From assembly GCA_018063485.1 (NCBI GenBank), contig JAGPBG010000017.1, positions 1-13,834 on the forward strand: a stretch of 13,834 nucleotides of DNA, in the 5' to 3' direction. Numbering within the stretch: the stretch's first letter is position 1; every line of letters begins with the position of its first letter. Below the pieces are notes generated by a model. The model was given only the letters and a program-made list of their open reading frames with translations, was not told where the DNA came from and searched no databases. This document shows positions 1-7,867 of the stretch, piece after piece. Source of the DNA: Cypionkella sp. Lineage in GTDB: Bacteria > Pseudomonadota > Alphaproteobacteria > Rhodobacterales > Rhodobacteraceae. A program made the translations under genes and the position numbers.

Positions 1-447
1 GGTCCAGCCCCAAGCCACGGCTTCGGTCAATCCGGCCAACACGATATAGCGGCTGGTTTTCGAAATCGCCATCAAAAGCGCGAAGAGCCACAACCTTGTG
101 CGCAAGACACCGGCCATGACGCAAAGCAGATCCCCGCCGGGGGCCCAAGACAACAACAACACCCAGACGCCCCAGCGCTGAAACCACGTCTCGGCGCGGC
201 CGCGTTGGGCGGGAGTGATGGCAAAGCGGCCCTTTGAGAGCCCGCCAATTCCGCGTCCAAGAGCGTAATTCACAAACGCACCCAAAGTGTTACCCAGCGA
301 TGCCACAGCAATTACCAGCCAAACCGGAAAACCGCCCCCCGCCAGCACGGCGACAAAAAGGATTTCCGATTGAAACGGTAGCGGTGTGGCGGCGATGAAA
401 GCCGCCAGAAACAGGCCAAACAGCCCGGCCCCGGCCAGAAAGCTCAT
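1..447 (-). CDS. YqaA/DedA-like (SNARE-associated family) inner-membrane protein, 3' end cut by window edge
   Basis: The reading frame runs from an ATG at 447-445 off the left edge, giving 149 visible residues. It is hydrophobic throughout. Features seen include an early TPLPFQSE segment (about residues 21-28), a glycine/asparagine stretch SLGNTLGAFVNY and, later, WFQRWGVWVLLLSWAPGGD followed by a membrane stretch ending near SRYIVLAG. These match what I know of the small YqaA branch of the DedA superfamily, membrane proteins thought to act in lipid or solute handling at the inner membrane; the exact role is unknown. Family members are about 140-200 residues, so only a short C-terminal part is probably missing. 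The start is not certain: there is no clear Shine-Dalgarno, a hairpin ends 13 bp upstream, and the frame stays open further upstream without another ATG/GTG/TTG nearby. It lies downstream of the NYN gene on the same strand. Family assignment is fairly secure; function is not. Confidence 0.8.
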   Translation of the reverse strand, partial: MSFLAGAGLFGLFLAAFIAATPLPFQSEILFVAVLAGGGFPVWLVIAVASLGNTLGAFVNYALGRGIGGLSKGRFAITPAQRGRAETWFQRWGVWVLLLSWAPGGDLLCVMAGVLRTRLWLFALLMAISKTSRYIVLAGLTEAVAWGWT

Positions 448-460
448 CTTGGTCGATAGA

Positions 461-494
461 AAAGGGCCGGAACGTCCCCTCGCTCCGGCCCTTT
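461..494 (-). terminator. Rho-independent-type hairpin after the NYN-domain gene
   Basis: A perfect 11-bp inverted repeat, AAAGGGCCGGA at 461-471 and TCCGGCCCTTT at 484-494, flanks a 12-nt loop. Read on the minus strand it begins 17 nt after the NYN stop codon and its 3' arm runs into TTTTC, a short U-tract. On the plus strand the tract is also short (TTTCT), but no plus-strand gene ends here. The likeliest role is terminating the NYN transcript. It lies only 13 nt before the assigned start of the YqaA-like gene, so it could also attenuate transcription into that gene. Confidence 0.75.
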
Positions 495-511
495 CTCTTG
501 TGGTGGCAAAG

Positions 512-1087
512 TCACTTTGACACGACCGCCACTTCTTCCAGATCATAGGGGCGTGGCTCGCGCGGTGGGCGGCCAATCACGTCGCGCAATTCGTCCAATT
601 CGATGAAATTATCCGCCTGACGGCGCAATTCATCGGCAATCATTGGCGGTTGGCTGCGTATGGTTGAGACCACCGAAACCCGCACACCCGAGCGTTGCAG
701 GCTTTCCACCAAGGGCCGGAAATCGCCATCGCCCGAGAACAGCACGATATGATCAACGCGCGGCGCCAGTTCCATCGCATCGACGGTCAGTTCGATATCC
801 ATATTGCCTTTGACTTTGCGACGGCCCTGGCTGTCAGTATATTCCTTGGCCGGTTTGGTAACCATGGAAAAGCCGTTGTAATTCAGCCAATCAACCAGAG
901 GGCGGATCGGCGAGTATTCGTCATTTTCCAGCAAGGCGGTATAGTAAAATGCCCGAAGCAGTTTGCCCCGGCGTAAGAACTCTTGACGCAGCAACTTGTA
1001 GTCTATGTCAAATCCCAGCGCCTTGGCGGCCGCATAAAGATTTGATCCATCAATGAACAGCGCAAGCCGTTCGTCCTTGTAAAACAT
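512..1087 (-). CDS. NYN domain protein of the LabA/DUF88 type (PIN-like putative RNase)
   Basis: The 191-residue product carries the acidic motifs of the NYN/LabA branch of PIN-like nucleases. These are D13 in LFIDGSN, D97 with E99 and D103 in KGNMDIELTVD, and D120/D122 in SGDGDF, followed by a beta strand rich in valine. In this fold the clustered carboxylates bind metal and cleave RNA. The family is widespread and in most bacteria its substrate is unknown; the cyanobacterial namesake LabA affects clock output. The start ATG at 1087-1085 is preceded on the minus strand by AAGGGGAAAACG, a good ribosome binding site. The C-terminal 20 residues are proline- and arginine-rich and probably flexible. 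The gene diverges from folK and is followed by a strong hairpin, so it is likely transcribed from its own promoter in the 1088-1229 spacer. A role in RNA turnover is inference from the fold. Confidence 0.88.
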   Translation of the reverse strand: MFYKDERLALFIDGSNLYAAAKALGFDIDYKLLRQEFLRRGKLLRAFYYTALLENDEYSPIRPLVDWLNYNGFSMVTKPAKEYTDSQGRRKVKGNMDIELTVDAMELAPRVDHIVLFSGDGDFRPLVESLQRSGVRVSVVSTIRSQPPMIADELRRQADNFIELDELRDVIGRPPREPRPYDLEEVAVVSK

Positions 1088-1229
1088 CGTTTTCCCCTTC
1101 GAAATAGAATGTTCTCAATCGACCTTCCGTGAATGATCGGCATAATGCAGGTAAATCGAACAAGAACCTAGCTGACTAACCGGCTCCCCAAGCGCCCTGC
1201 AAGTCAACAATAAAAACAAGGTAGCACTG
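1088..1229. other. Divergent promoter region between the NYN gene and folK
   Basis: These 142 bases separate two genes transcribed away from each other, so promoters for both must lie here or overlap the genes. For the minus-strand gene I see only the ribosome binding site AAGGGG at 1094-1099. The stretch 1201-1220 before folK is A-rich (AACAATAAAAACAAGG) and ends in an AAGG ribosome binding site 8 nt before the GTG start. I find no hairpin or repeat strong enough to call an operator or riboswitch. Confidence 0.6.
1119..1146 (+). promoter_or_regulatory. Candidate sigma-70 promoter for folK
   Basis: TCGACC at 1119-1124 (4 of 6 to the TTGACA -35 box) lies 16 nt before CATAAT at 1141-1146 (5 of 6 to TATAAT). 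A transcript starting near 1153 would have a leader of about 75 nt before the folK GTG codon. This is a match by eye in a GC-rich genome, where such matches occur by chance. Confidence 0.3.
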
Positions 1230-1814
1230 GTGATTTCAAGAGGAAAGCAGGCGTTGATTGCCTTTGGAGCAAATCTTCCTATTGGTGAAATGCCGCCAGA
1301 GAGAACCATTCTCGAATCATTGTCTGCACTTGCAGCGAGCGGAGCCACGGTTGAACGGTTCAGCGGGCTTTATCGTACGCCCTGCTTTCCAGTGGGCGCG
1401 GGGCCGGATTATGTGAATGCGGCTGCTGTGGTGACCTTGCGTAATCATGACGACCCCGAAGCGCTGCTGGCACTTTTGCACCGGATAGAGGCACAGTTTT
1501 CGCGCAAGCGTGGCTTGCGTTGGGCAGGACGTACGCTGGATATCGACTTGATCGCATGGGATGATTCGGTGCTGCCTGATGCCCGAGTGCAATCCGAGTG
1601 GCGAAATCTGCCACCCGAGCAACAGCTTCTTAAAACGCCCGAGCAGTTGATCTTGCCGCATCCCCGCCTGCAAGACCGCGCGTTTGTGCTGGTACCTTTG
1701 GCTCAGGTGGCCCCTGACTGGTGTCACCCTTTGCTGAACAAGACGGTTTCGCAGCTTTTGGCTGATTTGCCGCCTGCTGCGATTGCCCGGGTGGAACCTT
1801 TGGATGCGCGATAG
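1230..1814 (+). CDS. folK: 2-amino-4-hydroxy-6-hydroxymethyldihydropteridine pyrophosphokinase (HPPK)
   Basis: This 194-residue protein transfers pyrophosphate from ATP to 6-hydroxymethyl-7,8-dihydropterin, the step before dihydropteroate synthase in folate synthesis, and acts in the cytosol. Family landmarks are FGANLP near residues 12-17, the YRTP segment about residue 49, DYVNAA near residue 60, and the signature RWAGRTLDIDLI at 97-108, whose D104 and D106 correspond to the two Mg-binding aspartates of the E. coli enzyme. The PHPRLQDRAFVLVPL segment towards the end is also typical. The usual glycine-proline of the signature reads alanine-glycine here, a mild variation. The start is GTG at 1230, with AAGG 8 nt upstream. 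The protein is longer than E. coli HPPK (159 residues), mainly through an insertion around residues 113-135 and a C-terminal tail. It is followed after 88 bp by rpoZ. Confidence 0.93.
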   Translation: MISRGKQALIAFGANLPIGEMPPERTILESLSALAASGATVERFSGLYRTPCFPVGAGPDYVNAAAVVTLRNHDDPEALLALLHRIEAQFSRKRGLRWAGRTLDIDLIAWDDSVLPDARVQSEWRNLPPEQQLLKTPEQLILPHPRLQDRAFVLVPLAQVAPDWCHPLLNKTVSQLLADLPPAAIARVEPLDAR

Positions 1815-1837
1815 GTGTTCATGTTTTGATTATGCAC

Positions 1838-1866
1838 TTGTCAAGCCCGACAATGGCGCTTAAAGA
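1838..1866 (+). promoter_or_regulatory. Weak candidate promoter for rpoZ-rel
   Basis: TTGTCA at 1838-1843 (5 of 6 to a -35 consensus) is separated by 17 nt from TAAAGA at 1861-1866, a poor -10 box. The site falls in the 88-bp gap between folK and rpoZ, where a promoter is expected if rpoZ is not simply read through from folK. Confidence 0.3.
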
Positions 1867-1902
1867 ACACATTCCATCCCCCTCCCTCGATTGGAGTATA
1901 CC

Positions 1903-2256
1903 ATGGCCCGCGTGACGGTTGAAGATTGCGTTGATAAAGTCCCGAACCGGTTCGAACTGGTGATGCTTGCCGCCCATCGCGCGCGCGAGATTCAGGCGGG
2001 TGCCGCGCCAACGGTCGACCGGGACAATGACAAGAATCCCGTCGTTGCCCTGCGCGAAATTGCCGACGAAACTCAATCGGCAGCCGCGCTGCGTGAGCGG
2101 ATGATCGAAAGCCACCAGACCCAGATCGAGGTGGACGAGCCGGAAGACGATCAGATGGCGTTGTTGATGTCGGGTGAGGTTGATCGCCCGATGCAGGACG
2201 ATATGTCGGAAGAAAAGCTGTTGCGTGCCCTGATGGAAGCGCAAGGCGATATGTGA
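1903..2256 (+). CDS. rpoZ: DNA-directed RNA polymerase omega subunit
   Basis: The 117-residue product begins [26 protein letters not shown], the typical omega N-terminus (split here only by reading: MARVTVEDC, then VPNRFELV, then HRAREI). It continues with the [12 protein letters not shown] segment that contacts the beta-prime subunit. Omega helps fold and assemble RNA polymerase and in many proteobacteria forms part of a ppGpp binding site. The acidic C-terminal extension (residues about 75-117) is longer than in E. coli omega (91 residues), as is common in alphaproteobacteria. I take ATG 1903 rather than the in-frame TTG at 1891, because GGAG at 1893-1896 sits 6 nt upstream of the ATG and the family starts at MARVT. 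The rel gene follows after 30 nt, a linkage also seen in E. coli (rpoZ-spoT) that pairs a ppGpp target with its synthetase. Confidence 0.96.
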   Translation: MARVTVEDCVDKVPNRFELVMLAAHRAREIQAGAAPTVDRDNDKNPVVALREIADETQSAAALRERMIESHQTQIEVDEPEDDQMALLMSGEVDRPMQDDMSEEKLLRALMEAQGDM

Positions 2257-2286
2257 ACCTTTTGGGGCGAGAAGGGCCGGGCGTGA

Positions 2287-4443
2287 ATGATTGACGTCGA
2301 AGACCTGATCGCCCTTGTTCGCAACTATAATCCACGTTGCAATGCTGATCTGATCGCCAAGGCCTACGCCTATGGCATGAAGATGCACGAAGGCCAGACC
2401 CGCAAATCCGGCGAGCCGTACTTTACCCACCCGGTCGCCGTTGCCGCCATTCTGACCGAGCAATTGCTCGATGATGCGACCATCATCACGGCACTTTTGC
2501 ATGACACCATCGAAGACACCAAATCGACCTATTCTGAAGTGGCCGAACTGTTCGGCCCGGAAATCGCCGAATTGGTCGATGGCGTCACCAAACTGACCAA
2601 TCTGCAACTGTCCAACACCGGCAGCCAGCAGGCCGAGAATTTCCGCAAGCTGTTCATGGCGATGTCGAAGGATCTGCGGGTGATTCTGGTCAAACTGGCT
2701 GACCGTTTGCACAATATGCGCACCATCAAATCAATGTCGCAGGACGGGCAGGCCCGCAAGGCGCGTGAGACGATGGAGATTTTTGCGCCCCTTGCTGGCC
2801 GCATGGGTATGCAATGGATGCGCGAAGAGCTGGAGGATCTGGCGTTTCGCGTGCTGAACCCCGAGGCCCGCAATTCGATCATTCGCCGCTTTCTTACCTT
2901 GCAGCGCGAGACGGGGGATGTGGTCCACAAGATCACGGCCGATATCCTGACCGAGTTGGACAAGGTGCAGATTGAGGCTTCGGTTTACGGGCGCGCGAAA
3001 AAGCCGTTCTCGATCTGGCGCAAGATGCAGGAGAAGGATCTCGCGTTTTCGCGGCTGTCCGACATCTACGGCTTTCGCGTGATCTGCGGTTCGGTCGCTG
3101 ATTGCTACCGTATTCTGGGCGTCATCCACCAACGCTGGCGCGCAGTACCGGGCCGGTTCAAGGATTACATCAGCCAGCCGAAAACCAACGGCTATCGTTC
3201 CATTCACACAACTGTGTCGGGCCGTGACGGCAAGCGGGTCGAGGTGCAGATCCGCACCCGCGAAATGCACGAGGTGGCCGAGGCCGGGGTGGCAGCACAT
3301 TGGTCCTATCGCCAAGGTGTGCGTGGCAAGAACCCCTATTCTGTCGATCCCGGCAAATGGATTGCCGCAATGAGAGAGCGGCTGGACGAGGATGACCACG
3401 ACGATTTTCTCGAAAACGTCAAACTGGAAATGTATTCCGATCAGGTGTTTTGCTTTACGCCCAAGGGCGATGTGATCCAGCTTCCACGCGGCGCAACGCC
3501 GCTCGATTATGCCTACTCAATCCACACTCGTATCGGCAACTCCTGTGTTTCGGCCAAGGTTGACGGCATCCGCGTGCCGCTGTGGACCCGTCTGAAAAAC
3601 GGCCAATCGGTTGAGATTATCACCGCCGAGGGACAGCGCCCGCAATCTAGCTGGATCGACATTGTAACCACGGGCCGCGCCAAGGCCGCCATCCGTCGAT
3701 CCCTGCGTGAGGAGGATCGGGGCCGTTTCGTGCGGCTGGGGCATGAATTGGCTCGCGCCGCATTTGAAAATTCCGGCAAAAAGGCCACCGACAAGGCGCT
3801 GCGGACTGCGGCAAAGATGCTGGGGCTTGCGGACGAGTCCGAACTTCTGGCCCGGCTTGGCTCTGCCGAACTGACTGCCCGCAAGGTGGTGGAAACGCTG
3901 TATCCCGAGCTTGGCACCAGCCCCGAGAATGAGGTTGACAGCGCCCGCCCGGTGTTTGGCCTGACCGCCGATCAGAGTTTCCGCCGCGCAACCTGCTGTC
4001 AGCCGCTGCCGGGTGAACGCATCGTCGGCATCACCTATCGCGGCCAAGGCGTCATCATCCACACCATTGATTGTCCGGCTTTGGTGGAATTTGATGAACA
4101 GCCAAACCGCTGGATTGATCTGCATTGGCACACCGGTCGTCACGCCTCGGTGAACACCGTCAGCCTTGAGGTCACGATTTCCAATGATGCAGGTGTCTTA
4201 GGGCGCATCTGCACCTTGATTGGCGAGCAAAAGGCCAATATCTCGGATCTGCGATTCACCGAACGCAAACCGGATTTCTATCGCCTCATTATTGACGTAG
4301 ACCTGCGGGATGTTGAACATCTCCATATGGTTATGACAGCACTTGAGGCTGAAACCGATGTCGCGCAAGTATCGCGGCACCGCGATTTGACAAAGAAGCC
4401 CCAGGGCAGAGTGCAGGAAGGAACCGGATCAGGTGGTATTTAA
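2287..4443 (+). CDS. rel: Bifunctional (p)ppGpp synthetase/hydrolase (RelA/SpoT homologue)
   Basis: A full-length 718-residue long RSH enzyme that makes and degrades (p)ppGpp, the stringent-response alarmone. The N-terminal HD hydrolase domain is intact: H48, H72-D73, E76-D77 and D139 in VKLADRLHNM. The synthetase domain (about 225-340) has D259 in DIYGFRVI and Y303 in NGYRSIH. It also has E319/Q321 in EVQIRT, and R290-x-K-D293, the RxKD motif of bifunctional enzymes rather than the ExDD of RelA-only enzymes. A TGS domain follows at about 386-447 (VFCFTPKGDVIQLP), then the zinc-finger/RIS-like segment with C570-C571, H592 and C596, and a C-terminal ACT domain at about 625-700. These regulatory domains bind the ribosome in studied relatives. 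The ATG start has GAGAAGGG about 10 nt upstream. It overlaps the next gene by 11 nt. I expect this to be the main long RSH of the cell, typical for alphaproteobacteria. Confidence 0.96.
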   Translation: MIDVEDLIALVRNYNPRCNADLIAKAYAYGMKMHEGQTRKSGEPYFTHPVAVAAILTEQLLDDATIITALLHDTIEDTKSTYSEVAELFGPEIAELVDGVTKLTNLQLSNTGSQQAENFRKLFMAMSKDLRVILVKLADRLHNMRTIKSMSQDGQARKARETMEIFAPLAGRMGMQWMREELEDLAFRVLNPEARNSIIRRFLTLQRETGDVVHKITADILTELDKVQIEASVYGRAKKPFSIWRKMQEKDLAFSRLSDIYGFRVICGSVADCYRILGVIHQRWRAVPGRFKDYISQPKTNGYRSIHTTVSGRDGKRVEVQIRTREMHEVAEAGVAAHWSYRQGVRGKNPYSVDPGKWIAAMRERLDEDDHDDFLENVKLEMYSDQVFCFTPKGDVIQLPRGATPLDYAYSIHTRIGNSCVSAKVDGIRVPLWTRLKNGQSVEIITAEGQRPQSSWIDIVTTGRAKAAIRRSLREEDRGRFVRLGHELARAAFENSGKKATDKALRTAAKMLGLADESELLARLGSAELTARKVVETLYPELGTSPENEVDSARPVFGLTADQSFRRATCCQPLPGERIVGITYRGQGVIIHTIDCPALVEFDEQPNRWIDLHWHTGRHASVNTVSLEVTISNDAGVLGRICTLIGEQKANISDLRFTERKPDFYRLIIDVDLRDVEHLHMVMTALEAETDVAQVSRHRDLTKKPQGRVQEGTGSGGI

Positions 4444-5149
4444 ACGTCGGGAGCCATTGGGATGGATCGCGTGGCTGCGCGAAATGGTCTACCCGACGGG
4501 TGGCTTCAAACGTGCAACCCGCTACGTGATCCACCGCATGAGCCGCTTGCCGGATGAGCCGCACCGCATTGCGCGCGGTATCTTTGCGGGATCCTTGATC
4601 GGATTTCTGCCGCTGCCGGGCTTGCAATTCGTGGCGGCTTGGGGGGCTGCGCGGCTTATGCGGGGCAATGTGTTGGCGGCGCTGCTCGGCACTTTCAACA
4701 CCAATCCAATTACCACACCGTTCTTTGCGGTGTTTGCCATGACGCTGGGCCATTGGCTTTTGGGGGTCGAGGCACCGCTGACTGCCGAGGGCATCGCCAG
4801 CGCTTTCGGCCATGCCGGGGCCGATCTTTGGCGCAATTTCCTGGCGATTTTCACGACGGACACCATGCATTGGGGCGGCCTGATCCGATTCTGGCATGAT
4901 ATCTATGTGCCCTATTTCATCGGCGCGCTATTACCCGGCATCATTCTGTCGCTGATCGCCTATTACATCACCATTCCCATCGTACAGGCCTATCAAAAGG
5001 CCCGCCACGCCAAGGCCGATGATCGGCGTGAGAAGCGGCGCAAGCTACGGGCCACTCTGGCCGATGCGGCGGCGCGGCTGAAAGCCAAGACGCAGCGCGA
5101 GGGCGGCTCGAACGGTTCGGGCAATGACACCACCCACGGCGCACAATAG
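4433..5149 (+). CDS. DUF2062 family membrane protein
   Basis: A 238-residue protein starting at GTG 4433, inside the last codons of rel, with a strong ribosome binding site AGGAAGGAA (4415-4423) 9 nt upstream. It has the DUF2062 pattern. A basic N-terminus is followed by IARGIFAGSLIGFLPLPG leading into a first membrane segment (about 48-80), then TFNTNPITTPFF (about 90-102) with a second hydrophobic stretch, and a third segment near 165-190 (GALLPGIILSLIAYYITIPI). The last 45 residues are very rich in lysine, arginine and alanine and probably form a cytoplasmic helix. The function of DUF2062 is not known to me; some relatives are fused to glycosyltransferases. Overlap with rel implies coupled translation. 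pdxJ follows after 9 nt, so it sits firmly inside the operon. Family assignment is solid; no role can be stated. Confidence 0.9.
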   Translation: MVFKRREPLGWIAWLREMVYPTGGFKRATRYVIHRMSRLPDEPHRIARGIFAGSLIGFLPLPGLQFVAAWGAARLMRGNVLAALLGTFNTNPITTPFFAVFAMTLGHWLLGVEAPLTAEGIASAFGHAGADLWRNFLAIFTTDTMHWGGLIRFWHDIYVPYFIGALLPGIILSLIAYYITIPIVQAYQKARHAKADDRREKRRKLRATLADAAARLKAKTQREGGSNGSGNDTTHGAQ

Positions 5150-5158
5150 GGGGCAAAT

Positions 5159-5911
5159 ATGGCTGAACGGCAAAGACTTGGCGTGAACATCGATCATGTG
5201 GCCACCGTGCGCAACGCCCGCGGCTCGGCCTGGCCCGATCCGTTGCGCGCGGCCCTTTTGGCCGAAGCGGCGGGGGCTGATGGCATCACCGCGCATCTGC
5301 GCGAAGACCGCCGCCATATCCGCGACGCCGATATGGGCGCGTTGATGGCGGGCATCGGCATTCCGCTGAATTTCGAATGCGCAGCGACCGATGAGATGGC
5401 CGCAATCATTCTACGCCTGAAACCTCATGCGGTTTGCCTCGTGCCGGAAAACCGCGCCGAACGCACCACCGAAGGCGGTCTGGACGTAGCAGGGGATGAA
5501 GGCCGCCTTGCCGCCTTTATCGCCCCCCTGCGCGATGCCGGCTGCCGGGTGTCGATGTTTATCGGCCATGACCCTGCGCAGATCGAGGCCTCGGCTCGCA
5601 TCGGTGCCGCCGTGGTGGAACTGCACACCGGCCATTATTCCGATTTGCACGCCGAAGGACGGATGGTCGAGGCCGCTGCCGAACTTGCTGCCCTGCGCCA
5701 CGGCGCAACCTTGGCCCATTCTTTGGGGCTTGAAGTTCACGCGGGCCACGGGTTGACCTATGAAAACGTCGCGCCCATCGCTGCGATTGCCGAAGTGCGC
5801 GAGTTGAACATCGGCCATTTCCTGATTGGCGAGGCGATCTTTGTCGGCTTGGAAAACGCCATTGATGAAATGCGCCGCCGGATGGATGAGGCGCGCGAGG
5901 GACTGGCGTGA
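5159..5911 (+). CDS. pdxJ: Pyridoxine 5'-phosphate synthase
   Basis: The 250-residue product condenses 1-deoxyxylulose 5-phosphate with 3-amino-2-oxopropyl phosphate to pyridoxine 5'-phosphate, the ring-closing step of DXP-dependent vitamin B6 synthesis. Diagnostic segments are [15 protein letters not shown] (8-22), [12 protein letters not shown] with H46, NFECA with E73, VELHTGHYS near 156-164, HAGHGL with H194, and [10 protein letters not shown] near 220. H46, E73 and H194 line up with the catalytic H45, E72 and H193 of E. coli PdxJ. The length equals that of the family (about 240-250). The ATG lies 9 nt after the DUF2062 stop with a GGGGG run just upstream as ribosome binding site. acpS follows 19 nt later, the same pdxJ-acpS pairing found in E. 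coli. Confidence 0.97.
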   Translation: MAERQRLGVNIDHVATVRNARGSAWPDPLRAALLAEAAGADGITAHLREDRRHIRDADMGALMAGIGIPLNFECAATDEMAAIILRLKPHAVCLVPENRAERTTEGGLDVAGDEGRLAAFIAPLRDAGCRVSMFIGHDPAQIEASARIGAAVVELHTGHYSDLHAEGRMVEAAAELAALRHGATLAHSLGLEVHAGHGLTYENVAPIAAIAEVRELNIGHFLIGEAIFVGLENAIDEMRRRMDEAREGLA

Positions 5912-5930
5912 TCGCAGGGCGGCACTTGGC

Positions 5931-6344
5931 ATGATCCTCGGCATCGGTTCCGATCTGTGCAACATCGACCGGATCGAGGCAGTATTGGCGCGTCATGGCG
6001 ACCGCTTTCGCAATCGGGTGTTTACTGAACGCGAGCAGGCCAAGGCCGAAAGCCGTCCGCGCGCGATTGCCGCCACTTATGCCAAGCGCTGGGCCGCGAA
6101 AGAGGCCTGTTCCAAAGCGTTGGGCACCGGTCTGCGGATGGGGATTTCATGGCGCGATATGGCAGTGACCAATCTGATTTCTGGTCAACCGGTGATGCAT
6201 CTGACCGGTTGGGCCGCTGAACGGCTGGCCAGCATGACCCCCTCCGGCCATACCGCGCTTGTTCACGTCACTTTGACCGATGATCACCCTTGGGCACAGG
6301 CGTTTGTGGTGATCGAGGCCCGCCCAGAGCCACCGGCAACTTGA
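5931..6344 (+). CDS. acpS: Holo-[acyl-carrier-protein] synthase
   Basis: This 137-residue enzyme transfers the 4'-phosphopantetheine arm from coenzyme A to a serine of apo-ACP, activating fatty acid synthesis. It starts [16 protein letters not shown], with the Mg-binding D8, and has the second signature [15 protein letters not shown] with metal ligand E58. The end [25 protein letters not shown] is typical of the family. I place the start at ATG 5931, because the conserved motif begins immediately there; the frame is open further upstream inside pdxJ but that part is not homologous. Length is slightly above E. coli AcpS (126). There is no convincing Shine-Dalgarno right before the ATG (GGCGGCACTTGGC), so translation may depend on ribosomes finishing pdxJ 19 nt upstream. 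Confidence 0.95.
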   Translation: MILGIGSDLCNIDRIEAVLARHGDRFRNRVFTEREQAKAESRPRAIAATYAKRWAAKEACSKALGTGLRMGISWRDMAVTNLISGQPVMHLTGWAAERLASMTPSGHTALVHVTLTDDHPWAQAFVVIEARPEPPAT

Positions 6345-6401
6345 CTCCCCGCGCCCCCGCGCGCATGTAACGGCCCGAACCTTATGGAAAGACCCAAGAC
6401 C

Positions 6402-7181
6402 ATGGCGAAAAGCGACGGTGGCATTGTCGAGACGATCAAAACGGTGGTCTACGCGCTTTTGATTGCGGGTCTGTTCCGCACGCTGTTTTTTCAACCGTTC
6501 TGGATTCCTTCGGAATCAATGAAAGACACGCTGCTGATCGGCGATTTCGTCTTTGTGAACAAAATGGCCTATGGCTATTCGCGCTATTCCTGCCCCTTCG
6601 CACTCTGCCCGATTTCGGGCCGCATCCTGGGCGGCGAGCCACAGCGCGGCGATGTGGTGGTATTTCGCCACCCCGTCAATGGCGCCGATTTCGTCAAGCG
6701 CCTGACCGGTCTGCCTGGCGATACGATCCAGATGAAGGATGGCTTGCTTTACATCAACGGTGCGGTGGCCCCGCAACTGGCCGATGGCACCTTTGAGGAA
6801 ATCAAGGAACCCCAGGGCCCGATGGGCAATCGCCCGCGCTGCGAAAACGATCCGGTGGGCGATGGCGGTGTTTGCACCCGCTCGCGGTTTCGCGAAACCC
6901 TGCCCAATGGCGTGACACATGATGTCTTGAACATTGATGCCAATGGCGCTGCGGACAACACCGATGTGTTCACCGTGCCGCCGGGACATTACTTCTTCAT
7001 GGGCGACAACCGCGACAATTCGCAAGATAGCCGTTTCAGCCAGCAGGTGGGTGGCGTCGGATTTGTGCCAGCAGAAAACCTGATCGGGCGTGCGGACCGG
7101 ATCATGTTCTCATCGGCAGGCAAGTCGATGCTGTATTTCTGGACATGGCGCAGTGATCGCTTCTTCAAGGCAGTTGAGTGA
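6402..7181 (+). CDS. lepB: Signal peptidase I
   Basis: The 259-residue inner-membrane enzyme removes signal peptides from exported proteins. An N-terminal membrane segment (about 11-32) leads to the catalytic serine S39 in [14 protein letters not shown]. The general base is K99 in [12 protein letters not shown], and the conserved [11 protein letters not shown] box spans 201-211. There is one evident membrane segment before the active site. I choose ATG 6402 over the in-frame ATG 6384, because GGAAAG at 6386-6391 is 10 nt upstream of 6402 whereas 6384 has no ribosome binding site; the longer form would add only six residues. Two cysteine pairs, C64/C69 and C147/C158, lie in the periplasmic part and could form disulfides. 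The stop codon overlaps the rnc GTG start. Confidence 0.96.
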   Translation: MAKSDGGIVETIKTVVYALLIAGLFRTLFFQPFWIPSESMKDTLLIGDFVFVNKMAYGYSRYSCPFALCPISGRILGGEPQRGDVVVFRHPVNGADFVKRLTGLPGDTIQMKDGLLYINGAVAPQLADGTFEEIKEPQGPMGNRPRCENDPVGDGGVCTRSRFRETLPNGVTHDVLNIDANGAADNTDVFTVPPGHYFFMGDNRDNSQDSRFSQQVGGVGFVPAENLIGRADRIMFSSAGKSMLYFWTWRSDRFFKAVE

Positions 7182-7867
7182 AGCTCTCCGCCGATCTTCG
7201 GGCCTTTGAGGGCCGGATCGGCTACCGCTTTGCCGCGCCTGAAATGCTTTTGCGCGCGGTGACGCATGCCTCGCTGTCCTCGCCCACTCGGCCTGACAAT
7301 CAACGGCTGGAATTTCTGGGTGATCGGGTGCTGGGTCTTGTGATGGCCGAGGCATTGCTGGGGGCAGACACAGCCGCCAGCGAAGGCCAGCTTGCGCCGC
7401 GCTTCAACGCTTTGGTGCGCAAGGAAACCTGTGCTGAAGTGGCGCGTGAACTGGGCGTGGGCGAGGTGATGAAGCTGGGCCGCTCGGAAATGCTGTCAGG
7501 CGGGCGGCGGCGTGAGGCGCTGCTCGGAGATGCGATGGAGGCGGTGATTGCCGCTGTCTATGTCGATGGCGGGTTCGATGCCGCGCGCGATCTGATCCTG
7601 CGGCTTTGGGGTGCGCGGATTGCGGCGGTGGAGCGCGACGCCCGTGATCCTAAAACCGCGTTACAGGAATGGGCACAGGCGCGCGCGATGCCACCGCCAG
7701 ATTATACTGAGGCCGGGCGCTCTGGCCCCGATCATCAGCCGATGTTCACCGTGCGGGTGACCATGGCCAATGGCGAGGGCGAAACCGCCAGCGCTGGAAC
7801 CAAACGGGTGGCCGAACAACAGGCCGCCAAGGCGCTGCTGGCGCGGATGGAGAAAACCCATGACTGA
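7178..7867 (+). CDS. rnc: Ribonuclease III
   Basis: This 229-residue enzyme cleaves double-stranded RNA, including rRNA precursors. The N-terminal nuclease domain has the signature [14 protein letters not shown] with metal-site residues E45 and D49, and the second acidic pair D118 and E121 in [16 protein letters not shown]. The C-terminal double-stranded RNA-binding domain starts at about residue 160 ([11 protein letters not shown]), continues through the FTVRVTM strand and ends in the [13 protein letters not shown] helix. The residue before RLEF is glutamine rather than the more usual glutamate, a change outside the essential pair. Start is GTG 7178, overlapping the lepB stop (GTGA arrangement), with AAGG 7167-7170 as a possible ribosome binding site. 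It overlaps era by 8 nt. Confidence 0.97.
   Translation: MKLSADLRAFEGRIGYRFAAPEMLLRAVTHASLSSPTRPDNQRLEFLGDRVLGLVMAEALLGADTAASEGQLAPRFNALVRKETCAEVARELGVGEVMKLGRSEMLSGGRRREALLGDAMEAVIAAVYVDGGFDAARDLILRLWGARIAAVERDARDPKTALQEWAQARAMPPPDYTEAGRSGPDHQPMFTVRVTMANGEGETASAGTKRVAEQQAAKALLARMEKTHD

Noticed and set aside
1819..2712. A 297-codon open frame on the minus strand across rpoZ and the start of rel
   Set aside because: It covers two clear plus-strand genes, has no family motif, and its composition fits an antisense shadow.
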